DNA of 64,000 bases from DTU098 sp964498525 (GTDB lineage: Bacteria; Bacillota; Desulfotomaculia; Desulfotomaculales; Pelotomaculaceae). Location: positions 186,001-250,000 of the forward strand of contig CAZCGU010000001.1 in assembly GCA_964498525.1 (NCBI GenBank), given 5' to 3'. The notes under the pieces are model-generated. The model had not been told where the DNA came from, did no database searches, and worked only from the letters and a program-made list of their open reading frames with translations. Of the stretch, positions 17,737-25,914 are shown piece by piece (the stretch's first letter is position 1; the number at the start of each line of letters is the position of its first letter). The position numbers were made by a program, and so were the translations under genes.

Positions 17737-17783
17737 AACCTGGTATCAAGATGAGACATATATTCTCATAATGATACCAGGTT
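17737..17783. repeat. Nested inverted repeat between regulator and second lyase block
   Basis: AACCTGGTATCA (17737-17748) pairs perfectly with TGATACCAGGTT (17772-17783). Inside it, TGAGA and TCTCA form a second stem. The hairpin ends in TTTTCATT, so it may terminate the regulator transcript; the inner half also holds the presumed activator motif, so a dual role is possible. Confidence 0.75.
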
Positions 17784-17820
17784 TTCATTACTGGACCGCT
17801 TAAAATGTCTCACAATGATA
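17761..17820 (+). promoter_or_regulatory. Putative enhancer sites for the sigma-54 activator
   Basis: TATTCTCATAATGATAC (17761-17777) and GTCTCACAATGATAG (17806-17820) share the core TCTCAyAATGATA, with starts 44 bases apart, close to four helical turns. They lie about 55-110 bases upstream of the -24 element at 17874, the usual distance for enhancer-binding proteins. Confidence 0.6.
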
Positions 17821-17873
17821 GTTGAGCTGCCGGCTTTGATGGGTAAGGGCTTGCAATACAAGGCTTTTTAAGC

Positions 17874-17889
17874 TGGCATAAATAATGCT
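17874..17889 (+). promoter_or_regulatory. Sigma-54 (-24/-12) promoter of the second lyase block
   Basis: TGGCATAAATAATGCT has the invariant GG (17875-17876) and GC (17887-17888) separated by exactly ten bases, and TGGCA matches the -24 consensus. The transcript would start near 17900, about 56 bases before the TTG start of the SAF-domain gene. Confidence 0.8.
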
Positions 17890-17955
17890 GTAAACTATTT
17901 TACAGACAAAACTTGTACAAGTGAACAGCATTGGGTTACCAGGGGAGGTGATGAA

Positions 17956-18240
17956 TTGGGCAAGGCAATTGTAATGAATGAAAAAGATAACGTGGCAACA
18001 GCATTATGTGACATCAGCGAGGGATCCAGACCTGTTGTAATTGGGTTTAAATCCAAGCAGGGTGTAGTAGTCAAATCTGATATACCTTTTGGACACAAAT
18101 TTGCGCTTTCCAGGGTAACCGAAAACGAACCGATCGTAAAATACGGCGAAGTAATAGGTATAAGTACCTCCTTTATTGATGCCGGGGACTATATACATGT
18201 GCATAATGTTAAGAGTTTGAGGGGTAGGGGGGACCAATAA
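17956..18240 (+). CDS. UxaA-family small subunit (SAF domain), copy 2
   Basis: A 94-residue SAF-domain protein, paralogous to the one at 13600 (about three quarters identical by eye). It has NVATALCDISEGS, VVKSDIPFGHKFAL and the closing AGDYIHVHNVKSLRG. It starts at TTG 17956, six bases after GGGGAGGTG; an ATG at 17951 is out of frame. It is first behind the -24/-12 promoter and would pair with the large subunit starting at 18392. A 150-base spacer with no gene separates them. Confidence 0.85.
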   Translation: MGKAIVMNEKDNVATALCDISEGSRPVVIGFKSKQGVVVKSDIPFGHKFALSRVTENEPIVKYGEVIGISTSFIDAGDYIHVHNVKSLRGRGDQ

Positions 18241-18391
18241 CTCCTGACATTTGCCTCGAGCACTTAATTGTTCCTTGAAGCAGTTAAAAAAGCCAGCGCG
18301 GTATTCAAATGCCCGAATGTTATGTGTAGTTGCAGTTGTTCATAAAATAAATTTTAAACGCCACAGTTGTTTTAAGTGCAGGAGGATGGAC

Positions 18392-19561
18392 ATGAAATTT
18401 TACGGGTACCATCGAAAAAACGGAAGTGTTGGGATCAGAAATTACCTTGTAGTTATGTCTACAGTAATCTGCGCAAACGAAATTGCTGAAGCAATTTCGC
18501 AAAAGGTTCCCGGCTCTGTGCCCATTTTACACCCCCAGGGCTGCTGTCAGATGCCAGTGGATTTAAAGAGGGTTACTTCGACTTTAGCGGGACTTGGCTT
18601 AAATCCCAACGTTGGCGCAGTGCTTCTGGTGAGTCTTGGCTGTGAAGGCGTAAATCTGGAGGAACTGGAGAGCAGAATCAAAGAATCCGGTAAGCCGGTT
18701 GAAAAGGTCGTCATTCAAGATATAGGCGGTCTCACCAAAGCTGTAGACAAAGGCGTTGAACTTGCCAACTCGTTGGCTGAAGAGATAGCTGACCAGCATA
18801 AGGAACCCGCCTCCCTTTCCGACCTGATAATCGGCATAAAATGCGGCTCCTCGGACACCCTTTCAGGTCTGCTGACAAACCCCATTGTGGGTTTGACGGT
18901 AGATAAAATAATTGAAAGGGGCGGCAGGGTTGTTTTTGGTGAAGTTACGGAAATGATCGGCGCCGAAAATCATATCATCAACAGAATCATTGATCCCGAC
19001 GTTAAAAATAAGGTCCTGGGCGCAATTACAAATATCGAAAACAGGGCTATAAGTGTCGGTGAAGACATGCGTGAGGGGCAGCCCACCCCTGGAAACATCA
19101 AGGGGGGACTAACCACCATAGAAGAAAAAAGCCTGGGCGCCATTGTAAAATCCGGTTCCAAGATTATCGACGATTTTATTAATTACGGTGAACAGATGAG
19201 GGAAGGGAAACTAACCGTGGTCGACAGTCCCGGCAGGGAGCCGGAACTACTTACAGGACTGGCCGCAGCGGGAGCCCAGGTGATTATATTCACCACCGGC
19301 AGGGGCGCGCCACAGGGTTTTCCCATCTGCCCGGTAATAAAAGTAACGGCAAACCCCAGAACATACAGCAAACTTCACGAATTTATTGATGTAGGTTTTA
19401 ATGTAAACGATAATATCGAAGATATTAATTCCGCGTTTGACGGTGAAAGCAATAAGCTCCTCCAATATCTAGATGAAGTATGTAATGGTAAGCAGACAAA
19501 GGCTGAGATAAACAAATATAACAAATTTATAAACATTTATGTTACAGGGCCAGTAATTTAA
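18392..19561 (+). CDS. UxaA-family large subunit, copy 2
   Basis: Catalytic subunit of a UxaA-family lyase/dehydratase, 389 residues, paralogous to copy 1. Conserved stretches are GSVGIRNYLVVMSTVICANE, HPQGCCQMPVDL, GIKCGSSDTLSGLLTNPIVG, VVFGEVTEMIGAEN and GRGAPQGFPICPVIKVTANP. The frame runs up to 18251, but ATG 18392 is six bases after AGGAGG (18380-18385) and gives the conserved start; ATG 18386 overlaps that site. This copy keeps somewhat more consensus than copy 1. The substrate is not determinable. Confidence 0.85.
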   Translation: MKFYGYHRKNGSVGIRNYLVVMSTVICANEIAEAISQKVPGSVPILHPQGCCQMPVDLKRVTSTLAGLGLNPNVGAVLLVSLGCEGVNLEELESRIKESGKPVEKVVIQDIGGLTKAVDKGVELANSLAEEIADQHKEPASLSDLIIGIKCGSSDTLSGLLTNPIVGLTVDKIIERGGRVVFGEVTEMIGAENHIINRIIDPDVKNKVLGAITNIENRAISVGEDMREGQPTPGNIKGGLTTIEEKSLGAIVKSGSKIIDDFINYGEQMREGKLTVVDSPGREPELLTGLAAAGAQVIIFTTGRGAPQGFPICPVIKVTANPRTYSKLHEFIDVGFNVNDNIEDINSAFDGESNKLLQYLDEVCNGKQTKAEINKYNKFINIYVTGPVI

Positions 19562-19727
19562 GACGCTGTTAATATCTTCTTGTTAAGTCTCCAGCAAAGG
19601 GGGTGGCAGAAACCTTATATTAATCCAGTAATAGGGTATTTGCTAAATGCACAATTTTTTGTGAGGCAGGTGGCTGCAAAAAACAAAACATTAAAAACAA
19701 ATACAATGAATGAAAGGAGAAATTTGA

Positions 19728-20216
19728 ATGGCTGAAAATAATGGCGGAGCAAAAAAAGTTTCCCTGAAAATTAATAACCAGGAATACGGCATCGTGGTTG
19801 AGCCCCATTGGACCTTGCGCGAGGTTATCCATGATAAATTAGGATTGACCGGCACCAAGGAAATGTGCGATCACGGAGCCTGCGGTTCGTGCACCGTAAT
19901 AATGAACGGGCGGCCGATCCTGTCGTGCATGACCCTGGCCATTGAATGCGAAGGAAAGGTCATAGAAACGGTTGAAATCGTTGATATCGAAAAGCACCCG
20001 CTGGTTATGGCCTACGCCAACAACCATGCGATGCAATGCGGTTACTGTACCCCTGGTTTTGTTATGACTGCCAAGGCCCTTCTGGACAGAAATCCCAATC
20101 CCGGTGAGGAAGATATAAAAGACGCCCTGGAGGGGAATATCTGCCGGTGCGGCACATATCCCGCCCATATAGGCGCTATTCTGGAAGCGTCTACAAAACT
20201 GGAAGGAGGGAAATAA
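19728..20216 (+). CDS. Molybdenum hydroxylase, [2Fe-2S] subunit
   Basis: Small electron-transfer subunit of a xanthine-dehydrogenase-family enzyme, 162 residues. The plant-type ferredoxin cluster is bound by CDHGACGSCTV plus LSC, and the second helical-domain cluster by CGYCTPGFVMTA and NICRCGTYP. It is the first of three subunit genes (2Fe-2S, Mo, FAD) with 7-base and 4-base junctions. AAGGAG precedes the ATG. These enzymes hydroxylate or dehydrogenate N-heterocycles, aldehydes or aromatic CoA esters using water as oxygen source. Confidence 0.93.
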   Translation: MAENNGGAKKVSLKINNQEYGIVVEPHWTLREVIHDKLGLTGTKEMCDHGACGSCTVIMNGRPILSCMTLAIECEGKVIETVEIVDIEKHPLVMAYANNHAMQCGYCTPGFVMTAKALLDRNPNPGEEDIKDALEGNICRCGTYPAHIGAILEASTKLEGGK

Positions 20217-20223
20217 TAAGTCT

Positions 20224-22707
20224 ATGAATAAAAAATTAGGGATTATGGAAATCGAACCGTTGGTACGGGACAGATATATCCAGGATGAGTTCGAAATAAT
20301 CGGAAAACGCGGCTTAACACGTATGTGCGGCATTGAAAAAGCCAGCGGCAGGGCAGAGTATACAAGGGATGTCAAACTGCCTGGCATGGTATATTGCAGG
20401 ATCCTGCCCTCACCCTATGCCCACGCCAAAATTAAATCCATGAACACGGAAAAAGCCGAAGCACTGCCGGGTGTAAGAGCCGTACTCCGGTATGATGACC
20501 CCGAGTTGGCGGATAAGCCCCTCTACGGACTGGAAACCAAGTTTAACGCAGGCCATTTGGCTTCAGACGGACAGGCTTTTTACCACGGCAAAGAAGAATT
20601 GGCGGTAACCCTGGAACAGTGGAAGCAGGGCGCCGGACGCATACTTGACGGCGTGGCCTGGTGGGAAGGTCATCCCGTGGGCGCGGCTGTGGCCGCCGAT
20701 ACCCCTGAACTGGCCGAAGAAGCACTGGGCTTGATCGAAATTGAGTGGGAAGAACTGCCCCTGGTCTTAAATCCCATGGATGCGCTGAAACCCGGTGCGC
20801 CTTTGGCTGCGCCCGAAATAAACAGCAAAAACAACATCATCAGAAAACTGAAGATTGAACACGGCGATGTGGAGAAGGGTTTTAAAGAAGCCGACAAAGT
20901 AATCAAGTTTGATGCCAGAAGGCGCCCCTATACAGTTGCCGAAGCAGAACCCATCAGCGACGTAATTCTCTGGCGGGGCGACAACGTAGAAATATGGGCC
21001 CACCAGCAGCAAGCCTACGACGGCAAAATGCTCTTTGCTTTGAAAATGGGCCTTCCCCTGAATAAGATTAAACTCCATATCCCCTACCAGGGCTCTCAAT
21101 TCGGCGGGGGCGGCAATCCCATGATGCACCACACCCATGGCGTCCACATTATCAGCGGCATTCTGTCCAGAAGGCTGGGCAGGCCGGTCAAAACCTTCTA
21201 TGACCGCAGAGATACTTTCTACAACTTGTCCCAGGACGCCGACTGCTATACCAGCTTTAGGGTTGGGTTTAAAGAGGACGGCACAATTACTGCGGTTAAA
21301 ATAGATAACATCTGCGCTAAAATGGGTCAGTACGGCATCGATCACTTCGAAGAAAATACCAGAATACCCAACCTGGCCCTGAACTATCTGGAAGCCAATA
21401 TTAACGTTGCCCCGGCCTACTGGTTCAGATGCGAGCAGAACCACAACGCCCTCTGTCTGAGTCTGGTATTCGAGCACGTGGCCGCCGAGCTGGGTATGGA
21501 TCCGACAATTGTCGCCCTGAAAAACGACGGCGTTGAAGGAAAAGACATGGAGTACCTCTCCAAGTTCAAGAAAGAGCACGGTTTCCCTGACAGGGACAGC
21601 CTGGGAGAATGTATTGAGGTCGGCAAGAAAGCCATTGACTGGGATAACAAGTGGCATAAGCCGGGCACAAAGGTGCTTCCCAACGGCAAGCTGCACGGTA
21701 TGGGCTTTACCTGGACGCACGAATGGGATGACACCCGGGGAACAGCATGTGCCGGTGTGCTGATGCATTGTGATGGAACAGTGGATATCCTGTCGCAAAA
21801 ATCCGATGATGGCCTTAATGCCATGACCACCCACTGCCAGATCGTGGCGGAGGAGATGGGACTTAAACTTGCGGACGTCAACTTCAGGATGTTCGAGGAT
21901 GTCGGCTTCCAGATGATGACCCCGGACGGTTCCTGCAACCTGGCTGTTGATGCTTATGTTACCCGGAACGCCGCCAGGGAAGCCAAGCAGAAACTTCTGG
22001 AATACGCCACAACCCCGATTAAGCTAATCGATATAGAATATCCCCCTGTTTTCCCCAACAACTATCCGGACGATCTGGATGTCAAAGACAGTGTTGTGTT
22101 CCTGAAAAGCGACCCCAGCATAAACTGTCCGGTGGCAGAGGTCGTCAAGCGGGCAACCCTGAACCAGGGCGGCACCAGGGCTCCCCTCTTTACCTGGAGC
22201 TGGCACCGTCAGGGCCGGTATGGAACTGAAAGGGGAAGACACCGCATGTGCCGGCAGGCGTACTTTGCCGAAGTGGAAGTCGATCCCGGGACCGGCGGAG
22301 TTGAAGTCAAGAAAATTGTCAACGTCAACGATGTAGGCCTGGCCATTAGTCCGGAAACATGTGAAGGCCAGCAGTATGGCGGGGACTACATGGGCGTCGG
22401 CAGAGCCCTGGCAGAAGAAGTAATCTACGACCCGAAAACCGGAGTAAAGCTGAACGGCAACCTTTTGGATTATAAAGTATGGACTATGCGGGATATTGAT
22501 ACCACAGTAAACCACCTGGTGGAAACAGGAATGGGTTACGGAGCTTACGGTTTGAACGGCATCGGTGAATGTATCGCCACTGTGGTACCGGGTGTAATCG
22601 GGGCCGCCATCTACAACGCCATTGGTGAATGGGTTGATGATCACCCGATGACGCCGGATAAAGTCCTCAAAGCAATTAGTAAAGCAAAGCGGGGTGGTCT
22701 TAGATGA
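20224..22707 (+). CDS. Molybdenum hydroxylase, Mo-cofactor catalytic subunit
   Basis: The 827-residue catalytic subunit of a xanthine-dehydrogenase-family enzyme. The a/b hammerhead N-domain starts around MCGIEKASGRAEYTRDVKL. The cofactor loop reads GSQFGGGGNP, a variant of the usual GGGFGGK type. The catalytic glutamate is E782 in GLNGIGECIATVVPG. The segment EQNHNALCLSLVFEHVAAEL departs from the usual substrate-side consensus, so the substrate is probably not xanthine. The stop overlaps the FAD gene start (ATGA, 22704-22707). Substrate unknown; context suggests an intermediate in acid catabolism. Confidence 0.9.
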   Translation: MNKKLGIMEIEPLVRDRYIQDEFEIIGKRGLTRMCGIEKASGRAEYTRDVKLPGMVYCRILPSPYAHAKIKSMNTEKAEALPGVRAVLRYDDPELADKPLYGLETKFNAGHLASDGQAFYHGKEELAVTLEQWKQGAGRILDGVAWWEGHPVGAAVAADTPELAEEALGLIEIEWEELPLVLNPMDALKPGAPLAAPEINSKNNIIRKLKIEHGDVEKGFKEADKVIKFDARRRPYTVAEAEPISDVILWRGDNVEIWAHQQQAYDGKMLFALKMGLPLNKIKLHIPYQGSQFGGGGNPMMHHTHGVHIISGILSRRLGRPVKTFYDRRDTFYNLSQDADCYTSFRVGFKEDGTITAVKIDNICAKMGQYGIDHFEENTRIPNLALNYLEANINVAPAYWFRCEQNHNALCLSLVFEHVAAELGMDPTIVALKNDGVEGKDMEYLSKFKKEHGFPDRDSLGECIEVGKKAIDWDNKWHKPGTKVLPNGKLHGMGFTWTHEWDDTRGTACAGVLMHCDGTVDILSQKSDDGLNAMTTHCQIVAEEMGLKLADVNFRMFEDVGFQMMTPDGSCNLAVDAYVTRNAAREAKQKLLEYATTPIKLIDIEYPPVFPNNYPDDLDVKDSVVFLKSDPSINCPVAEVVKRATLNQGGTRAPLFTWSWHRQGRYGTERGRHRMCRQAYFAEVEVDPGTGGVEVKKIVNVNDVGLAISPETCEGQQYGGDYMGVGRALAEEVIYDPKTGVKLNGNLLDYKVWTMRDIDTTVNHLVETGMGYGAYGLNGIGECIATVVPGVIGAAIYNAIGEWVDDHPMTPDKVLKAISKAKRGGLR

Positions 22708-23675
22708 GGAGATTTAAACACTACGATGCTTGCACGCTGGATGAGGCCGTTTCACTGCTGCAGGAATTTGACGGCAAAGCCAATGTTATTGCAGGCGGTA
22801 CCGATATTGTCGGTTTGCTGAAAGATAATGCACTTGCTGAAAGTCCGGAGGCCCTTATTAACATCAAAAACGTACCTGGCCTGGATTATGTCCGGGAAGA
22901 AGATAACATGTTGAAAATCGGACCCCTGGCCCTGCTGGAGGATCTGGCCCACAATAAACTCCTCCAGGACAATTATCCAGCCCTGGCTGAAGCGGCCAGG
23001 CGGACAGCTTCCCCCCACATCAGGGAAATGGGCACCATTGGGGGCAATATCTGCCAGTTCTCGAGATGCTGGTACTACCGTCTGCCCAATAACAGATTCA
23101 ACTGTATCAGAAAAGGCGGTAAGGACTGTTACGCTGAAGAAGGCGAGAACAGGTATCATTCCATCTTCGGCAACGTCAAAGATTGTCTGGCGGTACATCC
23201 CAGCGATACCGCCCCGGCCTTAATAGCGCTGGAAGCAAAGGTTAAAACAACAAAAAGAGTAATTGAAATGGCGGATTTCTACCAGACTGAAGAAGTAAAG
23301 AAATTTTCAGTCCTGGACAGCGACGAGATAGTAGTGGAGATACAAATTCCCAAACCCGCCGGAAACACAAAGAGCAAATTCGAAAAATTTGCCTTGAGAA
23401 AATCAATCGATTTCCCGGTGGTAAACTGCGCCTCAAAGGTAGAATTCGATGGAAACGTAGTTAAGAAGGCTAAAATCTGCTTGAATGCGGTTTTCGTTAA
23501 TCCCTACGTGCCAAAAAAAGCTGAAGAATACCTGGAAGGCAAGGCCCTGGAGCCTGAAACTGTTGAAGCTGCAGCGCAGCTGGCCCTGCAGGACGCCAAG
23601 CCTTTAACCAAAAATGAATACAAAATTGAGATTGCCAAGTCCTTAATTAAAAAGACCTTGTTAGCCTGTAAATAG
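22704..23675 (+). CDS. Molybdenum hydroxylase, FAD subunit with extra four-Cys insertion
   Basis: Medium subunit with the FAD-binding PCMH-type fold: IAGGTDIVGLLK near the N-terminus and the EMGTIGGNICQF loop, then the CO-dehydrogenase flavoprotein C-domain. An insertion carries C117, C122, C134 and C142 in the order CQFSRCWYYR, CIRKGGKDC and then GENRYHSIFG. The same arrangement binds a [4Fe-4S] cluster in PaoB and 4-hydroxybenzoyl-CoA reductase beta subunits, so an extra cluster is expected. This suggests an alternative electron path such as low-potential transfer. Length is 323. Confidence 0.9.
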   Translation: MRRFKHYDACTLDEAVSLLQEFDGKANVIAGGTDIVGLLKDNALAESPEALINIKNVPGLDYVREEDNMLKIGPLALLEDLAHNKLLQDNYPALAEAARRTASPHIREMGTIGGNICQFSRCWYYRLPNNRFNCIRKGGKDCYAEEGENRYHSIFGNVKDCLAVHPSDTAPALIALEAKVKTTKRVIEMADFYQTEEVKKFSVLDSDEIVVEIQIPKPAGNTKSKFEKFALRKSIDFPVVNCASKVEFDGNVVKKAKICLNAVFVNPYVPKKAEEYLEGKALEPETVEAAAQLALQDAKPLTKNEYKIEIAKSLIKKTLLACK

Positions 23676-23690
23676 TGTTTTAACGTTAGA

Positions 23691-23730
23691 CCCGGCGGGT
23701 GGCGGGCGGTCAGCCCGCCGCCCCGCCGGG
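23691..23730 (+). repeat. Large GC-rich hairpin between FAD subunit and etfB
   Basis: CCCGGCGGG (23691-23699) pairs with CCCGCCGGG (23722-23730), and inside it GGCGGGC (23701-23707) pairs with GCCCGCC (23713-23719). The near-continuous 16-base stem has no T run after it. It may stabilise the upstream message or set the ratio of hydroxylase to ETF transcripts. Confidence 0.8.
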
Positions 23731-23776
23731 CCTTATATTACAAAAAAATAAAGGCAAGAAAGGAGTAGTCGCTGCT

Positions 23777-24571
23777 TTGAAAATAGTTGTTTGCATCAAA
23801 CAAATCAGCGATCCGGAGTATTTTTCCCAAATAACTTTGGATCCCGTAACCGGCAGCATTCAAAGGGATAAAATTCCGGCAATATTGAATCCCCTGGATG
23901 AAAACGCCCTGGAGGAGGGCCTCAGGATTAAAGAACAGTTTTCGGGCGAATTAACAGTTGTAACCATGGGTCCCCCCGGCGCCAGGGAAGTCCTGGACTG
24001 GGCCCTGGCCATGGGGGCGGATGAAGCTGTTCTGTTAAGCGACAGGGCTTTTGCGGGCGCTGACACCCTGGCAACCGCTTATACCCTGGCAGAGTATTTG
24101 AAAACGGTTGAACCCGACGTTGTCCTGTGCGGGAATCAAACTGAGGATGGGGCTACGGCACAGGTGGCGCCCCAGATTGCGGAGTTTTTGAATATTCCCC
24201 ATGTAACCTCTGTGGGCAAGGTAGAATTCCTTGATGAAAACACCTTGACAGCAATTCAAGATATTGAGTATGGCGGTTATTTAAAGGTAAAAGTAAAGCT
24301 TCCGGCCCTGCTGGCGGTAATAAAAGGGATCAATGAAGTCCGTGATATTACGGCCGAAGGAATAATGAACGCCAGCGACAAAGAATTTAAAACTTTGGGA
24401 GCGGCAGATCTGGAAACAGATCCCGCCCGGGTGGGCAACAATGGTTCGCCGACGAAGGTAGTAGGCACCTATAAACAGGAGATCGACAGGCAAAAGGAAA
24501 TCCTGACCGGCACGCAGGAAGAAATTGCAGCTAAATTCTTACAAAAAATACTTGACGCCAATATTTCATAA
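23777..24571 (+). CDS. etfB: Electron transfer flavoprotein, beta subunit
   Basis: EtfB pairs with EtfA to carry electrons from dehydrogenases. The 264-residue protein starts KIVVCIKQISDPE and has NPLDENALEEGLRIKE, VVTMGPPGAREVLDWALAMGADEAVLL, and the AMP/FAD-site motif GNQTEDGATAQVAPQIAEFL. The start is TTG 23777 with AAAGGAG about 11 bases upstream; upstream frame to 23699 crosses the GC hairpin and is rejected. Location behind the Mo-hydroxylase suggests ETF takes or gives its electrons. Whether this ETF bifurcates cannot be told by eye. Confidence 0.92.
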   Translation: MKIVVCIKQISDPEYFSQITLDPVTGSIQRDKIPAILNPLDENALEEGLRIKEQFSGELTVVTMGPPGAREVLDWALAMGADEAVLLSDRAFAGADTLATAYTLAEYLKTVEPDVVLCGNQTEDGATAQVAPQIAEFLNIPHVTSVGKVEFLDENTLTAIQDIEYGGYLKVKVKLPALLAVIKGINEVRDITAEGIMNASDKEFKTLGAADLETDPARVGNNGSPTKVVGTYKQEIDRQKEILTGTQEEIAAKFLQKILDANIS

Positions 24572-24588
24572 AAAGAGAGGAGATACCA

Positions 24589-25587
24589 GTGAGCAACAAT
24601 AACAATATTTGGGTTTGGATTGAACAGAGAAACGGTAAGTTAATGGATGTTTCACTGCAAACCCTGGGAAAGGGCATAGAACTGGCAGAAAATTTAGCCG
24701 GCAAGGTGGCTGCGGTACTTATTGGGGACAATGTCGAAAATCTGGCCAAGGAAATTATCGGCTACGGGGCAGACAATGTTTATCTGGTTTCAGACACCTC
24801 GCTAAAACTTTATCAAAGCCGTGCCTATACCAGAATAATAAGCGAACTTATTGCCCTGCACAAGCCGGACATAATGCTAATGGGCGCCAGTAATATTGGC
24901 GTTGACCTGGCGCCGGCTGTTGCTGCCAGAGTTAAAACCGGCCTGACAGCCCATTGCAGCGATCTGCAGATAGAGACAATCGACGGTAAGCAACAACTTG
25001 TTGCCACTATTCCGGGCTTTAGCGGCGGTATGATCGTGAAAATCGCCTGGAATGATATTAAACCGTGGATGGCCACAGTAAGTTCAGGGGTGGCGGAAAA
25101 ACCTGGTTTTGATGAAAACAAACAAGGTTCTGTAATTAAAGTTGATTACGAAGCAATGGATGAAGATCTCCAAATACAAACTGTGGAAATGATAGAAAAG
25201 GAACCGGCCAGCATGCCGGTGGAAGGCGCTGCTGTGGTTGTCTCCGCCGGAAAGGGCGTTAAATCTAAAGAAGAATTCAAACTTATCCAGGATCTGGCCG
25301 AAGCCCTGGGTGCGGCCGTGGGGGGAACAAGACCCGCCCGGGATGCCGAATGGGTAACAAATGATAATTTGATTGGTTCCAGCGGCAAAACCATCAGCCC
25401 TAAATTGTTTATCAGCATCGGCGCCAGCGGGGCCGCCCATTATACCACCGGCTTCATGAAGGCCAAGTATATCATAGCACTTGATAAAGATCCCTCTGCT
25501 CCAATCTTTGATATGTGCGACCTGGGAATTCAAGCCGATTTAAATGAAATTCTACCCCGTCTGCTGGAGCAACTAAAAACATCTTAA
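24589..25587 (+). CDS. etfA: Electron transfer flavoprotein, alpha subunit
   Basis: EtfA, 332 residues, with the N-terminal ETF domain (IWVWIEQRNGKLMDVSLQTL) and the C-terminal FAD domain: VVSAGKGVKSKEEF, AVGGTRPARDAEW, and IGSSGKTISPKLFISIGASG then AAHYTTGF. No N-terminal ferredoxin extension is present. The start is GTG 24589 behind GAGGAGAT. No ETF-quinone oxidoreductase or FixX follows, so the membrane or ferredoxin partner must be encoded elsewhere. The segment 25588-25914 after it has no gene but holds a candidate sigma-54 promoter. Confidence 0.93.
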   Translation: MSNNNNIWVWIEQRNGKLMDVSLQTLGKGIELAENLAGKVAAVLIGDNVENLAKEIIGYGADNVYLVSDTSLKLYQSRAYTRIISELIALHKPDIMLMGASNIGVDLAPAVAARVKTGLTAHCSDLQIETIDGKQQLVATIPGFSGGMIVKIAWNDIKPWMATVSSGVAEKPGFDENKQGSVIKVDYEAMDEDLQIQTVEMIEKEPASMPVEGAAVVVSAGKGVKSKEEFKLIQDLAEALGAAVGGTRPARDAEWVTNDNLIGSSGKTISPKLFISIGASGAAHYTTGFMKAKYIIALDKDPSAPIFDMCDLGIQADLNEILPRLLEQLKTS

Positions 25588-25858
25588 CCACCTTCGGCCA
25601 GTGTATTACCGGATGGAAAGGGTTAAGGCTGCCCCGGCGGTATCGTTCCATTGACTTATTGGATTTAATTACACTGGGTTTGAACTGTTAAAGGTTGTCA
25701 GGGAGGACCAGTAGTTGGAAAAGGGTAGTGTTCCTTATTAAACCGTGTTGTAGGGACGGCTGTCCCCTAACCACATGTTTAACCTGACCAGGTAATGATA
25801 CTTTATTAATAATTGTAGTTTCTCGGTTAATTGTTTCCCTTCACTTAATTACTGTACC

Positions 25859-25874
25859 TGGCTGTAATTCTGCA
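25859..25874 (+). promoter_or_regulatory. Candidate sigma-54 promoter before the PD-(D/E)xK-like gene
   Basis: TGGCTGTAATTCTGCA has GG (25860-25861) and GC (25872-25873) ten bases apart. It lies about 41 bases before ATG 25915. Around 70 bases upstream, GGTAATGATAC repeats part of the presumed activator motif. The -24 half is less perfect than the one at 17874. Confidence 0.6.
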
Positions 25875-25914
25875 TTTTACGCTGTTCTAATCCAATTAAA
25901 CGAGGTGCTATGAA

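Noticed and set aside
20767..21834. A 355-codon minus-strand frame opposite the Mo-hydroxylase large subunit
   Set aside because: Antisense shadow of a conserved gene; no own signals.
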